Assembly (NCBI RefSeq): GCF_030867095.1
Contig: NC_081824.1
Span: 145,419,433-145,483,432, forward strand
Length of the DNA stretch: 64,000 nt
From: Alligator mississippiensis
Lineage: Eukaryota; Chordata; Crocodylia; Alligatoridae
Direction of reading: 5' to 3'
The notes below the pieces were generated by a model. It worked only from the letters and a program-made list of their open reading frames with translations, was not told the origin of the DNA and ran no database searches. Both the position numbers and the translations under genes were made by a program. Shown here piece by piece: positions 22,086 to 33,843 of this stretch (the stretch's first letter is position 1; every line of letters starts with the position of its first letter).

Positions 22086-23065
22086 TGGGTAGTTATTGCA
22101 GAGCCACTGATGAAGGCAAAGCAGCACCCTTGTTTGTATGTCCAGACCCTGATCAACAGAGAAGGGAAGTTATGTTGTTCCCTCTTATGTATTTTTTGCT
22201 AGAGCCATTTAAACAGTTGGGAGATTCATTATGAAAGATTATGTACCCACGGCCTTTTAATGTGTGTTGGGAAAGTGTCCACTCTTGATGTCTGAATCAT
22301 TTGAGAAGATCTCTAGAAAAAGTTTCTAAGAGAAAGAAATACCTCCTAAAACAGCCAAACTGGGCAAAGATTTCTAACTTGTTCTTTGCAGGTCACATTT
22401 TAAGGCTTTTTTTCCCCTTTAAGGGTATTTAGAAGGGCATATAGAAATGGAAGAATGAATGGAGGTTTATGTTTTCAATGGGAAATTAACTGCTTCTATG
22501 GATGGCCTAGTTTAACCTGACATTTAGTGTCTTTCAAGATAATTGGACTGGCAAATCTTAACATTTTGGTAGCCTCAAGCTGTAGTCCTGGCTGTTCATT
22601 TTCTTCTTTGTGTATTGTTTATCCTGAGATGTGACTTACATCTGAACATCTCTTGCCTTAAGGCAAGATGCCTTGTCTTGTCAAGTATTTGGCAGCTAGC
22701 AGCCGGGTGCCACATTTTAAACACATTCATCCTTTCTTCAACTCTACAGAAAGTGCTTTAATTATATATAGTTTCACATCAGGCCCATGAAGCAGTCTGT
22801 AAATGAAGAAGCTTTCTTGGTAGTAAGATAAAGGGTGCTGTATCTTCACATTTGTCTCTCTTCATCTTAGAGAAGAACTTGCACTGTCTGGGAATATAAA
22901 TACATCATTAGAAGTAAGACACATTTGACACTGCAAATAATTAACATCTGGAGCAACTGATCAAGGATTGCAGTGGATTTTCTCATTGTTGGAAATTTTA
23001 AAATAAAAATTAAGTGCTTTTCTAAAATATAAAAGAAATGCAAAACCCTAGAACTCTTGATTCAG
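22086..23065. other. Unassigned intergenic sequence
   Basis: No recognisable gene or repeat. Confidence 0.45.
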
Positions 23066-23165
23066 AGATGATACCTTTTATTAGACCAACTAAGAAATTA
23101 CAAAAAAAAAAAAATCTTTTTCTGCAAGCTTTCGGGCACACACGCCCTTCCTCAGGCCCAGGGAA
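23066..23165 (+). repeat. Dispersed repeat, family T
   Basis: ATACCTTTTATTAGACCAAC is followed by an A-run, TGCAAGCTTTCGGGCACACA and CCCTTCCTCAGGC. This is the best-preserved of four copies in the window (others at 21092, 28560 and 55110). Confidence 0.7.
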
Positions 23166-23880
23166 AATTAGAGATGGTAAAAAGTCCCCATAGGTAGAAA
23201 ATAAACTTCATTTTTGCACAGAGGAAGCTGAAGATAGAAATCTGTTCCTCTGGGTCCATGAGAGCATCTTTGTGAGTTTTTCTCTGATGTGCAAATAAGG
23301 CAGCAAAATATATGCTGTAGTTTAAACAGGAATTAATTCAAATAATTCCTATAACCTGTGTTACACAGCAGGTGTGACTGGATAAGTAGATGTATTCCTT
23401 CTGATTTATAGTCTGTGAACCCTAGAAAAATAAACTTAAAAACTATGATTTAAGGAGTTAAAAGAACAATATTTGCTCCAAAATTTAATATTAGCAAAAG
23501 TCAGGTCAGTTCATGAAATACTTCCTTCCCTTTGTCTTCAGGTTCTAAAATCCCCTCTGCTTCAGTGAGCTGAAGAGTTGGAACATATAGATCTATGTCA
23601 GAGGAGCAGTGGTGTGCCGTGCTTGAGATCTGGTTCTGGGGCATTCCCTTTTTTCCAGAGGTCCTGAGTATATTCTTCTACACACATTTACAGGGGTACA
23701 TGTTAGCAGATGGCTTGATAACAGGGTTGGGACCAACATTTTTTCCCCTTAACAGGCTCTGTTTCCCACTTGGTCCCACAGGCATGATTCAAAGCACTGC
23801 CAAATAAATCAGTACTACCCTGTTTGGTTTCCCCCTTTGTACTGTGGAATACTCCCAGCCATGGAGGAGGCTCTAAAGTG
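23166..23880. other. Unassigned intergenic sequence
   Basis: Nothing recognised. The opposed open frames at 23595-23999 lack domains. Confidence 0.45.
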
Positions 23881-23885
23881 GCAGA

Positions 23886-24062
23886 TTCTTCTATAATAGA
23901 ATCTATTATTGATCTAAAGCAGTGGTTCTTGGCAATATGGGTGCTTTTGGCTCCTGTAAAGGTGCTGCAGGGAGCTGAGGAAGCCAACAGGTGGTGCAAA
24001 AGTTAAAGCCTTAGTACATATACCTCTTGCCTAAAGCAGTCCCCTTCAAGTGGGAAACACTG
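23886..24062. repeat. Diverged hAT-like end with duplicated flank
   Basis: The 45 bp at 23886-23930 (including TCTATTATTGATCTAAAGCA then GTGGTTCTT) recur almost exactly at 24856-24900, where they run into the left end of a bona fide hAT. Downstream, GTGGGAAACACTG at 24050-24062 could be an opposite end, but the flanks do not match well. This is either an older related element or a local duplication of flank plus element tip. Confidence 0.4.
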
Positions 24063-24855
24063 ACTTAAGAGGATGGATCCTGGCCTGGAATCTTAGCACC
24101 TCGGAAGAGGAAACCCCCATAAGGTCTTTTAAGAGATACTGACCTATTTCCCATCTTTTTCTTATGATTTTACTCCTCATTTATTGTTCTTTTCATGTGG
24201 GAATGGAAAGGACAAATGCGTCCTTGTTATGGGTGAATGATTCTTTAACTCTTAAAACCTTCTTAATGTCATTGGGATAGATCTAAAATGACTAATGTCC
24301 CCTAGGCTGTATGTAGCTCAAGCTTTCTTCCAAAAAGTAAAAAGAAAGACTTCCACCAATTTTAGTAAGAGCATGACCTGGGGCTGAAAGACCATAATAG
24401 ATTTTTCTGAATCTCACAGATCACATAGAAACATAGCTCTTCAAAGTCCAGTCAAAATAATATGGGGAAACAAAGGTGACACAATTGATATTGATGTCAT
24501 ATATAACCATTTTGACATAGATTGTGAAAAGAATGTCTTTTAAAAGTCCAAATTGTAAAGAGCTTTTCAAGTATTATGCACTCACTATGAATTTCATCAT
24601 TTTTCTGAAAATGTTTTTCATAGCAGTAGTTTCCCATAACATTAGAACTTAGTGACTTGCCATAACTTATGATTTGTTTGGAGAAAGTATTTTTGCCTGA
24701 TTTACGGTTTTTGAAAGTCACAAGGTACCATTAAATCATCTTATCTCCCCCTCTCTGTCATGTGCCTTGTGGTCTCCTGAACCTTTCCTGAGAGATGGTA
24801 TTCCACCCATTTACCCTAGTATTGAGCTAAATTATTTGGGTTTGACTAATGCATA
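24063..24855. other. AT-rich unassigned sequence
   Basis: No gene or clear repeat. It lies between the duplicated 45-bp block and the hAT at 24889. Confidence 0.4.
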
Positions 24856-25439
24856 TCTTCTATAATAAAATCTATTATTGATCTAAAGCAATGGTTCTTA
24901 ACCATATTAGACAAAAGGCACCCATCAGAGAATGCCAACTCTTAGCTTTCACTCATTTTTTGACTATAGAAAATAGGTCAATTCTTCTGTTTCAAAGAAC
25001 TTAGAAAGACCACAGTAGGTCAGAATATTTATGACACTATGGATTTCTATTTGAAATCTCTGGGTTTATCTTGTGAATGATGTGTAGAAACTTGTGGCTT
25101 TTCCTCCCTGAGGAGCTCCTCAGCCAGTACACACCAATAAACAGTCTTTAAACAAAAGTGTAGCAAAACCCCCAGTTTTTCTTTTCTTTTTTTTTTTTTA
25201 ATTTTAAAATGCATTCCCTCCCCTTTCCCCAACCGTTTCTGACTTTTTCTCTCCCGCTCTATTCCCTATAGATAAGTATAAGTGAGCTCAGACTTAGGAT
25301 AAGCTTTAAACATTTTTTTTTTTGGTAGTAAGTTTTTGATTTTGGATATCCACCATTTTATATTGTATTATTATTAGGTTTGTATTGATTCTTACTGTTG
25401 TATATTGTATTGTTATCATTTTTGTATTTATTTTTATTG

Positions 25440-26148
25440 TTTCATATGGATATTGTATGATTTAGGCCTGTGTTTGTAAGTGAACCAAAGTCATGTCAAG
25501 TTTCCATTTTATATGTCAAGCCTCCATCTTCTGTCCTCTGCCTGGGCATCCCATGTTGCAACTGTATGAGTCATGTACCCCTCCCATGTAAATTGGTTCC
25601 CCGAAAAATGAGTGTGATTGGGAATGACTGAAATACAAGTGTAGCAGGCCTCTACTGAATGGCCTGTAATGACTGGGCCATCACCTTGCATTGATTCACC
25701 CAGGAACCACAGACCTCACGCAGGAACAGAGACAAGACCAGCATTTGAAACCAAAACCAACAACTCTCACCATTACAGACACCCAAAACTACACATCCCT
25801 GCATGGAGCACACATGCTTAGTACGCCAGGGGCTGACCCTTGCCTGGGCATGCCTCCTGTCACTAGGGTCACACAATGTCTGCCCCTAAAAAAAGGGGCA
25901 GTGAAGACAGACCCAGTGGGACACCCTCTCCATCTGGACCAGCACCATGCCACACCACCTATCCAACCAGAGGCCCTGCTGGTGACCCCCTTCTGAACAA
26001 CACCTACTGGACAAGGACCCCTTTCCAGCCTGGATGGGTAGATATTACCTGCACACCTCCTCCTACAATTTGGACTCTCTCTCTCTCTCCTCCTGGACTT
26101 CGGTAGACTTCAGCCCCTGCACCAAGCTTCTCTAACCCCTGCTGCCAT

Positions 26149-26184
<36 letters not shown>

Positions 26185-26270
26185 CACAAGGGAACCAATT
26201 TGACATTGTGTCACCATCTCCCCTGTTCAATAAAACCACTGTCATTTGCAACCCCGAGTTGGGTCATGTT
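25440..26270 (+). mobile_element. Possible solo LTR inside the hAT
   Basis: GC-moderate sequence ending in CTGTTCAATAAAACCACTG carries a polyadenylation signal (AATAAA near 26230) in the position expected for the R region of a retroviral-type LTR. The segment looks foreign to the AT-rich hAT around it. No gag/pol follows, and I could not confirm TG..CA ends or a short target duplication, so this is tentative. A (GT)n tract at 26149-26184 lies just before the signal. Confidence 0.3.
26149..26184. repeat. (TG)n/(CG)n microsatellite
   Basis: A TG run passing into GCGCGCG and back to TGTG; alternating purine-pyrimidine throughout. Confidence 0.9.
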
Positions 26271-27039
26271 TTACTGAATCCCAGTCCCTTCCCTATCTTA
26301 AATTCCAGTCTCATTCTCTCTCTCTCTCAGCTCCAGTCCCCACCCTCTCTGCTAGTTTCCTGATCTCCTCCCAATTCCATCTCCCCTTTTCTGCCACCTC
26401 TCAGCCTCCCCTGTTCCTACTGCCTTTTCCCTGTGACTTTCTGCTGCCTTTCTCTGCTTTCCTGCTGCCCTGCTGCCTTCTGCTTTTCCTGTGATTTTCT
26501 ACTGTCTATCTCTCTGTTTTTAGGCTTCCCCTGCACGTTCTGTAATCCTCTCCACCCCCCGACCCTGCAGCTTCCCAGCTCCTATTAGCTGTCATGCAGT
26601 TTGCTCCAGCTTCCAGTACCTACTGCCACTCCCTGCAACTTCTCTAGCTGTCCCTGAGCCATCCTCTGGCTCCCCACACCCACAGCCCCTCTTTAACACC
26701 CACACTTTCCCTTAGTCCCATTTTTCCCTCTCCCTACCTACCTTTTCAGCTCCCCCATAGCTCTGGCTCCAGTCCCAGACTCTGTGGTGGCATGCTTCCC
26801 TGTTCTGCAGGCTTTGGATGTTGTCTTTTAATCAATTAAGATTACCCCTCCACCCCTAAAGTTATCCCCCAGCTTCAGTTCTTCAGGCCAGGCCCCTGTA
26901 GTCTACCGGTTCTAATCCTGGTCCTGGTAACTTTAACTCCCTACACTTCTAATTTCTTACCTTAACCTTTCCCCAGGTATCCCAAGTACACCAAGCACAT
27001 ACATACATACACATCACAACACCCAACTTAGGAACTCAC

Positions 27040-27480
27040 CTGTGTGTATGTGTAGGTGGGTTGTATGCGTGTGAATTAGTGAATACATATATATATACAT
27101 ATATAGATATCATTGTGTGTGTGTGATATATGAATTAGTAATCCACGTATGTGTATTGGATGTGCAGGTGTTGGTAACTAGCAACTAATTCCGTCTAAAT
27201 TTGGTGTGTGTAGCGTGTATGGGCTTAAACTGGTGATAGGTGTGCATGAACCTAGACTGGTTATTTTGAATGTGTGTGTATCTGAGTTGCTAGTGTGAGT
27301 GTGTGTGTGTATGTGTGTGTATATATATATATATATGGCATTGTGTGCATCATATATGAATTAGTCATCTGTGTCTAACTTTTGGGGTGTATAGTGTATG
27401 TGCTTGAATTGGTGGTAAGTATGCATGTGCCTAGGCTGGTTTGGATGTGTGTGTGCCTGAGCTGGTAGTGTGTGTGTATA
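27040..27480. repeat. TG/TA-rich low-complexity region
   Basis: Many interrupted TGTGTGTG, TATATATA and ATACATAC runs. Two imperfect copies of a roughly 240-bp unit seem present: TGTGTGTGATATATGAATTA near 27117 and TTGTGTGCATCATATATGAA near 27342, each followed by CTAATT or CTAACTTT and GTGTATGGGCTTAAA or GTGTATGTGCTTGAA. Confidence 0.7.
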
Positions 27481-27947
27481 TGCACTTAATTTATTTGTGT
27501 GTGTTTTGTATATGTGCAATAGGGTCTGGGCAACAAAAGAACATACTCACAAAAATATAAAATTAAATTTAAAAATGTTGTTGTCCTGTCCTGGGCACTT
27601 GAAGGGGACCCCTGCAGATCAGGCCCTAGCACAAATGTCTGGCCTCTCTAGGCAGCCCATAGTTCAGCCTACCACCTACCTAAGGCTTGCAACTGTTTCG
27701 TTACAGCTTGCTGCCCTGCAGTTCTGTTCTCTGCTGTTTTAACTTCCCAGTGAGCCACTCCCTCCTCAGCAGCCTTTCCACATCTGCTGCTACTCATTAG
27801 GGATGACTATCCCTTCTTAAGTGGACAGGCAACACTTTTGCAAGGTGTTTGCACACCTAACAGTGCTACTATTGAGCAGCACCCTATGGTACTCTTAAAG
27901 GATCTGTAAGTGCTGTATCACCCTGGTTGAGAATCACTGATCTAAAG

Positions 27948-28559
27948 GCCTTAAGAAAAGACAAATCATCACTTCCCTTGGCAGTATGTTGTAATGCATA
28001 ACCAATTTCACTACTAAAAATTTGCATTATTTTTCATTTGAATTTGCCTTTAAATACTGATTTTTTCCTTATGCTGTCCAGTGGAGGGAAGCTGTTTTAA
28101 CCCTTCGGCCCTGTACAGTTTTACATTTTAGCTTTCATAATTTACATTTGGCTTAATCTTACTGCAAATGGACAATGAGAAAGTCCCCACAGTTCCAGGC
28201 CAGAAATCTCTGCTAGGCAGGGGCTTCTAGCTGGAAAGGGGCGGGGGACAGGGCTGGGGGGCCTTGCTACTGCAGGGTCCTGCTGTGGCTTCCCTTGGGT
28301 CCTACTGCCCCTGTCTCCTGTCATCTTTGATAGGCAGCCGGGGCAGATAAATATTAATTTTCTATTTTTTTTAGGCGCCCCGTGGGCCAAATAGAATGGC
28401 CTGGTGGGTTGAATCTGGCCCATGGCTGTATTTTTCCCACCCCTGCCACAGGCCCTTGGTAGATGTTATATTTGAAGTACAATTAACGTGTCAATAGAGC
28501 AAGGTAGTGTAAGAGTGATGTAGCTGTGATTGTCCTGAAATTATGCGAGAGGCAAAGAT
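27948..28559. other. Unassigned, with a possible hAT end
   Basis: GGCCCATGGCTG followed by TATTTTTCCCACCCCTG at 28417-28445 looks like a CAGGGGTGGG-type hAT terminus. A partner CAGTGGAGGGAAG at 28079 matches only partly, and the flanking octamers do not match, so the element is not claimed. Confidence 0.3.
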
Positions 28560-28640
28560 TTCTTAGGGTGATCTCTTTTATTGGACCAACTATGTAGTTG
28601 GGATAAAGTTAGGCAAGCTTTTGAATGGAAGACTACTAGA
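28560..28640 (+). repeat. Dispersed repeat, family T
   Basis: GTGATCTCTTTTATTGGACC, AACTATGTAGTTGG and GGCAAGCTTTTGAA reproduce the family T order, more diverged and truncated than the copy at 23066. Confidence 0.55.
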
Positions 28641-28930
28641 GCAATAAATTGGAATGTGACACATGTTCAAACACTTTATCACCTGATAATAAGGAACAAA
28701 AATGGTCATCCAGCCACAGAGATATTACTTGTAAAATGTAGAATACCTTTTTACCTCATTTGCATTATGCTTGCATTTGAATAATGTATAGCATGTTACT
28801 CATAGGGTGATAGTAGTTCACCAGGTCCTCCAGCATCCCAGTGTGGTGTGCCCTAATCCACCCCCATCTGTGATTCATGCTGAACTCTGCTGGACCAACA
28901 TGCCTCAGCAAGAGAAATCACTAGGGATTT
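28641..28930. other. Unassigned sequence
   Basis: No gene or repeat recognised. Confidence 0.4.
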
Positions 28931-30300
28931 GCGTTTTCTATTTCCTATGGAAAAAACAGAGAAAACCAAGGATTTCCCCCTTTGATGGAGGAAAACATGG
29001 ATTTCTCATTTTACCAGAGAAACCCACAGATTTTGCTCTCTGCAGGCTGGCAGAGCTTCATCCTACAGGGGGCTGGGAGGGAGTGGAAGGAGGGCAGTCA
29101 GGAGGGATCACCATGTGAATGTATATGCACATGGCCACCAGGCAGCCTGAAGAGCAGCTCCCACAGGCAAGTGGGGAGGAGTGGGAACTGAAACCCCCAT
29201 AGAAAGGGAGGGAGGGAGATGTGCAGGGCTGGGGCTGAGGCTGCTGCCCAGCTGGGCAGTGTATGGGGCTTGGGGCCTAGGGCCAGAATGTGTGGCCACA
29301 GGGTCCCAGAGGGGAGTGGAACAGGGCTGCGGGTGGCTTGTCTGGGGGGGGGTGGGGTGGGCAGAGGGGGTGGGGTGAGCTTTCTACCACAGTGTGCACT
29401 TTTGAGGGGCCGGGGGGACCTGTGCCCTGTAGATCTGTGTGCAGGGTGGGCATAGGCTGCCTGCTGCAGGCTTGGGCCCCCACCCTGATGCCCTCCCCCA
29501 GGGCCTCCACAGCCCAGCAGGTGCACCGCAGCATTTCAGAGCAGAGCAGGGCTGTGTGGGGATCTCCTTGCTGCTGTGAGCTCTGTGTTGCCCTGGTGAC
29601 ACATCCCCTTCTCATGTGGCATCAGCAGGGGCAGCACTGCAGGGTTGTGCCCCTTGCTGCTGCCACGTGTGCAGGAGACACATTGCCAGGACAGAGCTTG
29701 TAGGGTGGAGCTTGCAGCATGCAGCTTACCTGTGTGGCCCTACATTCCCAGTGCTTGATCACACCTGCTTGGCTGCGGAGACCTGGAGGGCAGTAGGGTG
29801 GGAACCCAAGCTCGCAGTGGGCAGCCTGTGTCCACCGCGCACATGGATCTGGGGGACACAGGTCCTCCCTGCCTCCCCAGGAATGTGTGCAGCAGCAAGG
29901 AGCCACCCCCCCACCTGAGCCCACAGCAGGCAGGCAATGGGCGGGGAGCTGGGCTCCATGTTCTGCTCTGCTGCAGCACCTGCCACCTCCTGCCAGGGGC
30001 AGGGGGATGCATACCTGGGTCTCTGGCCCTATAGGTCTGGCAGATGGCCTGCCCCCCAGCAGGGCTGGGGTTGGCAAGGGGCTGTGGGTAGGGGGTGAGG
30101 GGCAACATCAGGGCCAGGGGGCTGTGGAGGGAGGAAATGAGGGGCATCCGCAGGACTGGGGGGTTGCGGGGAGGGGCAAGTGAGGGGACTTTTGTTTTAA
30201 TCATGGATTTTGGGGTTTTTATCAGAGAATTTTTTTATTTTTTTTATCTGAGAATTTGCCATTTTTTATCAGGGAAAACCAGGATCCCTGGATATCATGA
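28931..30300. repeat. GC-rich repeat in AT-rich shell with internal inverted repeat
   Basis: The outer parts are AT-rich and share words (GGATTTCCCC, GGATTTCTCATTTTACCAGA on the left; GGATTTTGGGGTTTTTATCA and ATCAGGGAAAACCAGG on the right). The 1-kb centre is very GC-rich. Within it, 29400-29525 read forward matches 29765-29885 read in reverse (both contain GACCTGTG, GCAGCC-type words, CTTGGG, CCCACCCT and AGCAGGTG in order). Class unknown. The many open frames here on both strands follow from the GC content and are not genes. Confidence 0.6.
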
Positions 30301-31489
30301 CTCACCATCCCTCCTCCTTTTCCCCAACGAGCCTTAAGTCTTAAGTCTTCTTCTTTAAGGAGCCCTAACACTGCTTCCCTGTAAGAAGCAGAGTATAAAC
30401 TAAACCTCAACCTGACATGCTTTACTTACATACAATAGTAATCTGAGAGGGGAGGGAATTTGTTTGGAAAGCTGTCATTGAGGACAATATGGTGAGAAAG
30501 GGGAAACATATACATAAAACCACCTTATAAGTTGTTTTAAGAGAGTTTGAGCTCTGCTGCTCCTGCCACCCATCCTGCCCTTGACAGGTTTCCCCTGTTC
30601 TGCACAAGGGTCAGAGGAGCAGCTCCCTCACCTGGGGAGAGCTCTAAGCTCACATTTCATTAGTATCACAGCTGAAGGTAGTAGTGGTGGTAGAGAAGGA
30701 GAGATGAGGGCTCCCACCAGTAGTTTTCCAGCTCTCGTTGCTGGCAGGCGGTAGAAGAGAAAGCTCCTGGGTACTTTTTCCCCTCTGGATAACTTGCCTT
30801 GTGAACATGAAGCAGGTCACATGGTGCAAGAGGTTCCATCCAGCAACATTTCCTGGTGCTTGATGGATAGTGCAAGCTGAAGCCCCTGGTTCAAGGCCAT
30901 GGCCTGACACTATCTGTGCTCAGTAGCATATCTGTTTTATATGACACTTCTTTCCTATACATCTCATTGTGATATTTGATTCGGAACAGTATGACCTTGT
31001 TGCTTTATATTTCACTTGTAATCCATGATAACCCTCCAAACTTTTTTTCTGCAAAACAACTGACCAGACAATCATTTCCCATTTTGAATTTATACAATTG
31101 ATTATTCCTAATTATGTGTAGTATTTCTCAACTGTGGCCCATTTATATCATTTTTTTTCCTCCAAATTGCCAAGGTTATTTTGAATTCTGATCCTGTTCT
31201 CCAGTGTGCTTCCAGCTGGTTACCATCAAGAAATGTGTACTGAAAACATCCAAATAATTCATTAAAATATTTTTTTTGAGAGGGCTCCAGCAGTGTGAAT
31301 TCAAGCCTTCCTTTGGACTCATGCAAAGGCTTCCCCTCAATCAATCCAACTGTAAATAGGTATCTGGTCATTTGGGCTGAGGGGGTTGAAAGCAGCTGTA
31401 TGTGATGCCAGTCACACCACTCCCATGTGTACTGTAGGCTGCAGAAATTGGTGTGCTTTAATCACGTTAGCTCAAAGAAGTATTAGGTT
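30301..31489. other. Unassigned intergenic sequence
   Basis: No gene or delimitable repeat. GTATTTCTCAACTGTGGCCC near 31121-31140 hints at a hAT tip without a partner. Confidence 0.4.
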
Positions 31490-31980
31490 CAGGCTGACTG
31501 AACTTTATGCTACCCAGAGTAGACCCTCCAGAACCTCCCTTGATAAATCCTTCCAGCTTGACAGTGAACCATTGATAACTGAAAAACTATATTGATAACT
31601 GGATCAAATTTCATTAGCTTGCTTATGGAATTTCATGTGAAACAATCGAGAAAGTTTTACTAAAACCAAAAAAAGATCATCTCTAATCATAAGGTCTGAA
31701 AAGCCTGTCATGAAAGTAAAACAGCTTGCTTTTGCATAACTTTATTTAGGAGCTTATGTATAGATCGTTTAATTATTTGGTGCATTATCTTTCGTAGTAC
31801 ACAGACTGGTCTGTAATTTAATGGGTCATCTTTTTTTTTTGCCCTTTTTAAAGATAAGCATTTTGTTTGCCCTCTTCCAGTTTGATGGATTTTCTCCAGG
31901 AATTCTCAAAGATAATTGCTAACAGTTGAAATTCACCTATGACACCTGCTGAAGCAATCTTCTCAGGCCCAGCTGATCTG
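31490..31980 (-). mobile_element. Ancient CR1/L3-like LINE fragment, antisense
   Basis: On the minus strand the order matches the CR1 reverse-transcriptase N-half. Near 31840-31900 is a CTGGAAGAGGGCAAAC and AAAGGGC stretch (KANxxPIFKKG equivalent). Near 31800 is an ATTACAGACC word (NYRP). Near 31560 is CACTGTCAAGCTGG, equivalent to the SLD-motif region after RT domain 5. It is heavily decayed and much older than the other CR1s here. Confidence 0.6.
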
Positions 31981-32012
31981 AAAACAACTAATGTCTATAG
32001 TAGTCTCTAACT

Positions 32013-32231
32013 CAGGGGTAGGCATGGGTGCCAGAATGTGGCACTCAAAAGCATTTTGCTTGGCACATGCACCTTGGGGCAGACAGCAGGGAAGGGGCCA
32101 GGGCTGCACCACCACTGCAAGAATCGGGCCCCTCAAGGATCCCCCACCAACTGCCCCTGGCATGCCAACAACTTACAAGTTGAGGTTGCAGGTGTTTAGG
32201 GCACTCTGCCCAAAAATGTTGCTGACCACTG
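32013..32231. mobile_element. Non-autonomous hAT (219 bp)
   Basis: The left end CAGGGGTAGGCA and the right end TGCTGACCACTG are inverted with mismatches. Flanking octamers CTCTAACT and CTTTAACC agree at 6 of 8. The TTTGGG-type word next to the right end is also usual for this widespread amniote hAT group. Non-coding. Confidence 0.65.
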
Positions 32232-32319
32232 CTTTAACCTGTTGTAGTCTAGTTCCTTTTGCTTTAGTGCTGACACTAATTGTACTCACCATTTCCCACA
32301 GTTAGCCATTCTAGTGGGG

Positions 32320-33843
32320 TGTGACGGAAAAAAACATTAAACAAATGTAACCCGGGTGGCAGCCCAATATTTGCCACCCGTGCCCAATATCAGGGATGGT
32401 GTGGTGAGAGTGGGGCAGGGCTTCCGGCCAGCACCAATTTACTTTCCAGCCGGCCTCTGCTCCCCACAGAGCAGCCTGTGGTCCCAAGAAGGTCTAACAC
32501 TTAACTGATTTAACTATTTAACCTTTCCTATTATTCTTGTTCTGTAAATAAAGTGTATTTACAAGTGAGCTTAAATGGCATAACCAGAATCACAAAACAA
32601 ACCCGAATGCATTAGTCAGCCCTTGACTTAAGAACCACAGGTAGGGTAACTGGTAGCTTTCAGCCACTGCTGAGATGCTACCACAAGGAAGCAAGGTGGT
32701 CACTCCCAGCAGCTCCAACAGGCTTCCCAATAAGCGACAGGCTGCAGCAGGTTAAGCTCTTCTGGTTTGCAGAAATCAAGTTGTATCAAACCCCAACCCC
32801 CCAAAGAGGCTGAAGGGTGACCTTCCGTGGCAACCAAAAAGGCAAGCAACAAGCAACTGAGTAGGCTCCTGCAGCAATCAGCATGACCCAAGCACAGAGC
32901 TCAGGGACTCCATCCGATGACAATCAGCTGCAGAATAAGGGACAGGACCGAGTCCCCTCTGGGACAGTCAGTGGCAGAGGGTCAGCAGCACAGGCAGCTC
33001 CCAGGGGTCCTTGCTCCAAACCCCTGCTCCAGATGACTGGCTGGGCACCCCACATGCCTCGCGGCTCACCAGTCCTGCTCCAAGTGCCGGCCTGCGTCCC
33101 GAATTCCCAGGGACCCTCGTCCTGGCACTCTGCTGCTCCTCAGGATCCCAGTGCCTTGCCTGCTGCTGTCCTGCTTCCCCAGGGAAGGTGAGGGGTTTCC
33201 TCAACTCACCGGCCCAGCTCCCTGCTCCGGATAAGGATGCAGCTTACGCTCCTGGCTGCTGCTTCTTCTCTGCCGCAGTGGAGTGGGGAGCCGACTACCA
33301 CTCCTAACCTTCAGGGTGCCTGGCACGTCCAGCACACTGCGATGGGGCCTTAGGGCACCAGCTGTCTGCCCCAAGCCCTGGTCGCCGGCTCCCTCTCTGC
33401 TGCAGGGCTGGAGGCACGGCCGACTGCTGCTGCCTCCTTCTTCTCCCAGGGCCTTTGAGGCTCTTCAGAGGGGTCTCTCTGCTCCCTCTGCTAGGTCAGC
33501 TCACCCCAGCTCTTCTTAGGCCTCCTACATCATTCACTAGAGTCACTGTCAACAGGCCCCCATGCCAGTTTGGCTGCTGCTTTTATCCCCTCCGGCAGTT
33601 ACTCCCTAGCTTGCAAACCAGCCAACCAGAGCTCAGGATGGCTAAATCCCCACTCCAGCCATCCCCCTTCCATGAGAATGAGGGAACCGAAAACCCCTTC
33701 TTTCGATTGGCTTCTCCTTTTCCACGGGGCAGGGCTCCCCTGCTCCACCCTTGGGGTTGCTCAAAGTTCACCGGCACTGTTTCTTCCCCAGGGTAAGTAT
33801 CTCAAGCCAATCTGGTGAGCCCACATTGGCAGCCTGTTACACA
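32320..33843 (-). mobile_element. Possible solo LTR, about 1.5 kb
   Basis: Ends are TGTGACGG on the left and CTGTTACACA on the right, so both orientations start TGTG and end with CA. On the minus strand a TATA-like GGGGATAAAAGCAGC lies at 33575-33596 after an enhancer-like GC-rich stretch. The interior is non-coding despite many short frames. No 4-6 bp target duplication was found (TGGGG and AAGTT flank it). The TATA box and the TGTAACAGG start resemble the LTR of the Gypsy element at 37940-41472, but identity is not obvious. Confidence 0.45.

Larger units (their letters stand above)
24889..27939. mobile_element. hAT element (3.05 kb), CARTGRTTCTYAACC ends, perfect 8-bp duplication
   Basis: The left end CAATGGTTCTTAACC and the right end GGTTGAGAATCACTG are inverted. 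Both sides carry the identical octamer ATCTAAAG (24881-24888 and 27940-27947), the hAT signature. The ends are of the CAGTGGTTCTCAACC (Charlie-like) kind. No transposase could be read; the interior holds an LTR-like block (25440-26270), pyrimidine-rich DNA and TG/TA repeats, so it is a non-autonomous or gutted copy enlarged by later insertions. Its left 140 bp (CAATTCTTCTGTTTCAAAGA) recur in the 300-bp relative at 53991-54290. Confidence 0.85.

Noticed and set aside
28079..28445. hAT MITE with CAGTGGAGGGAAG and CAGGGGTGGGAAA ends
   Set aside because: Ends match partly but flanking octamers ATGCTGTC and CCACAGGC do not agree.
29290..30204. Several 100-150 codon frames on both strands
   Set aside because: All fall in a GC-rich repeat with few stop codons; no conserved motif.
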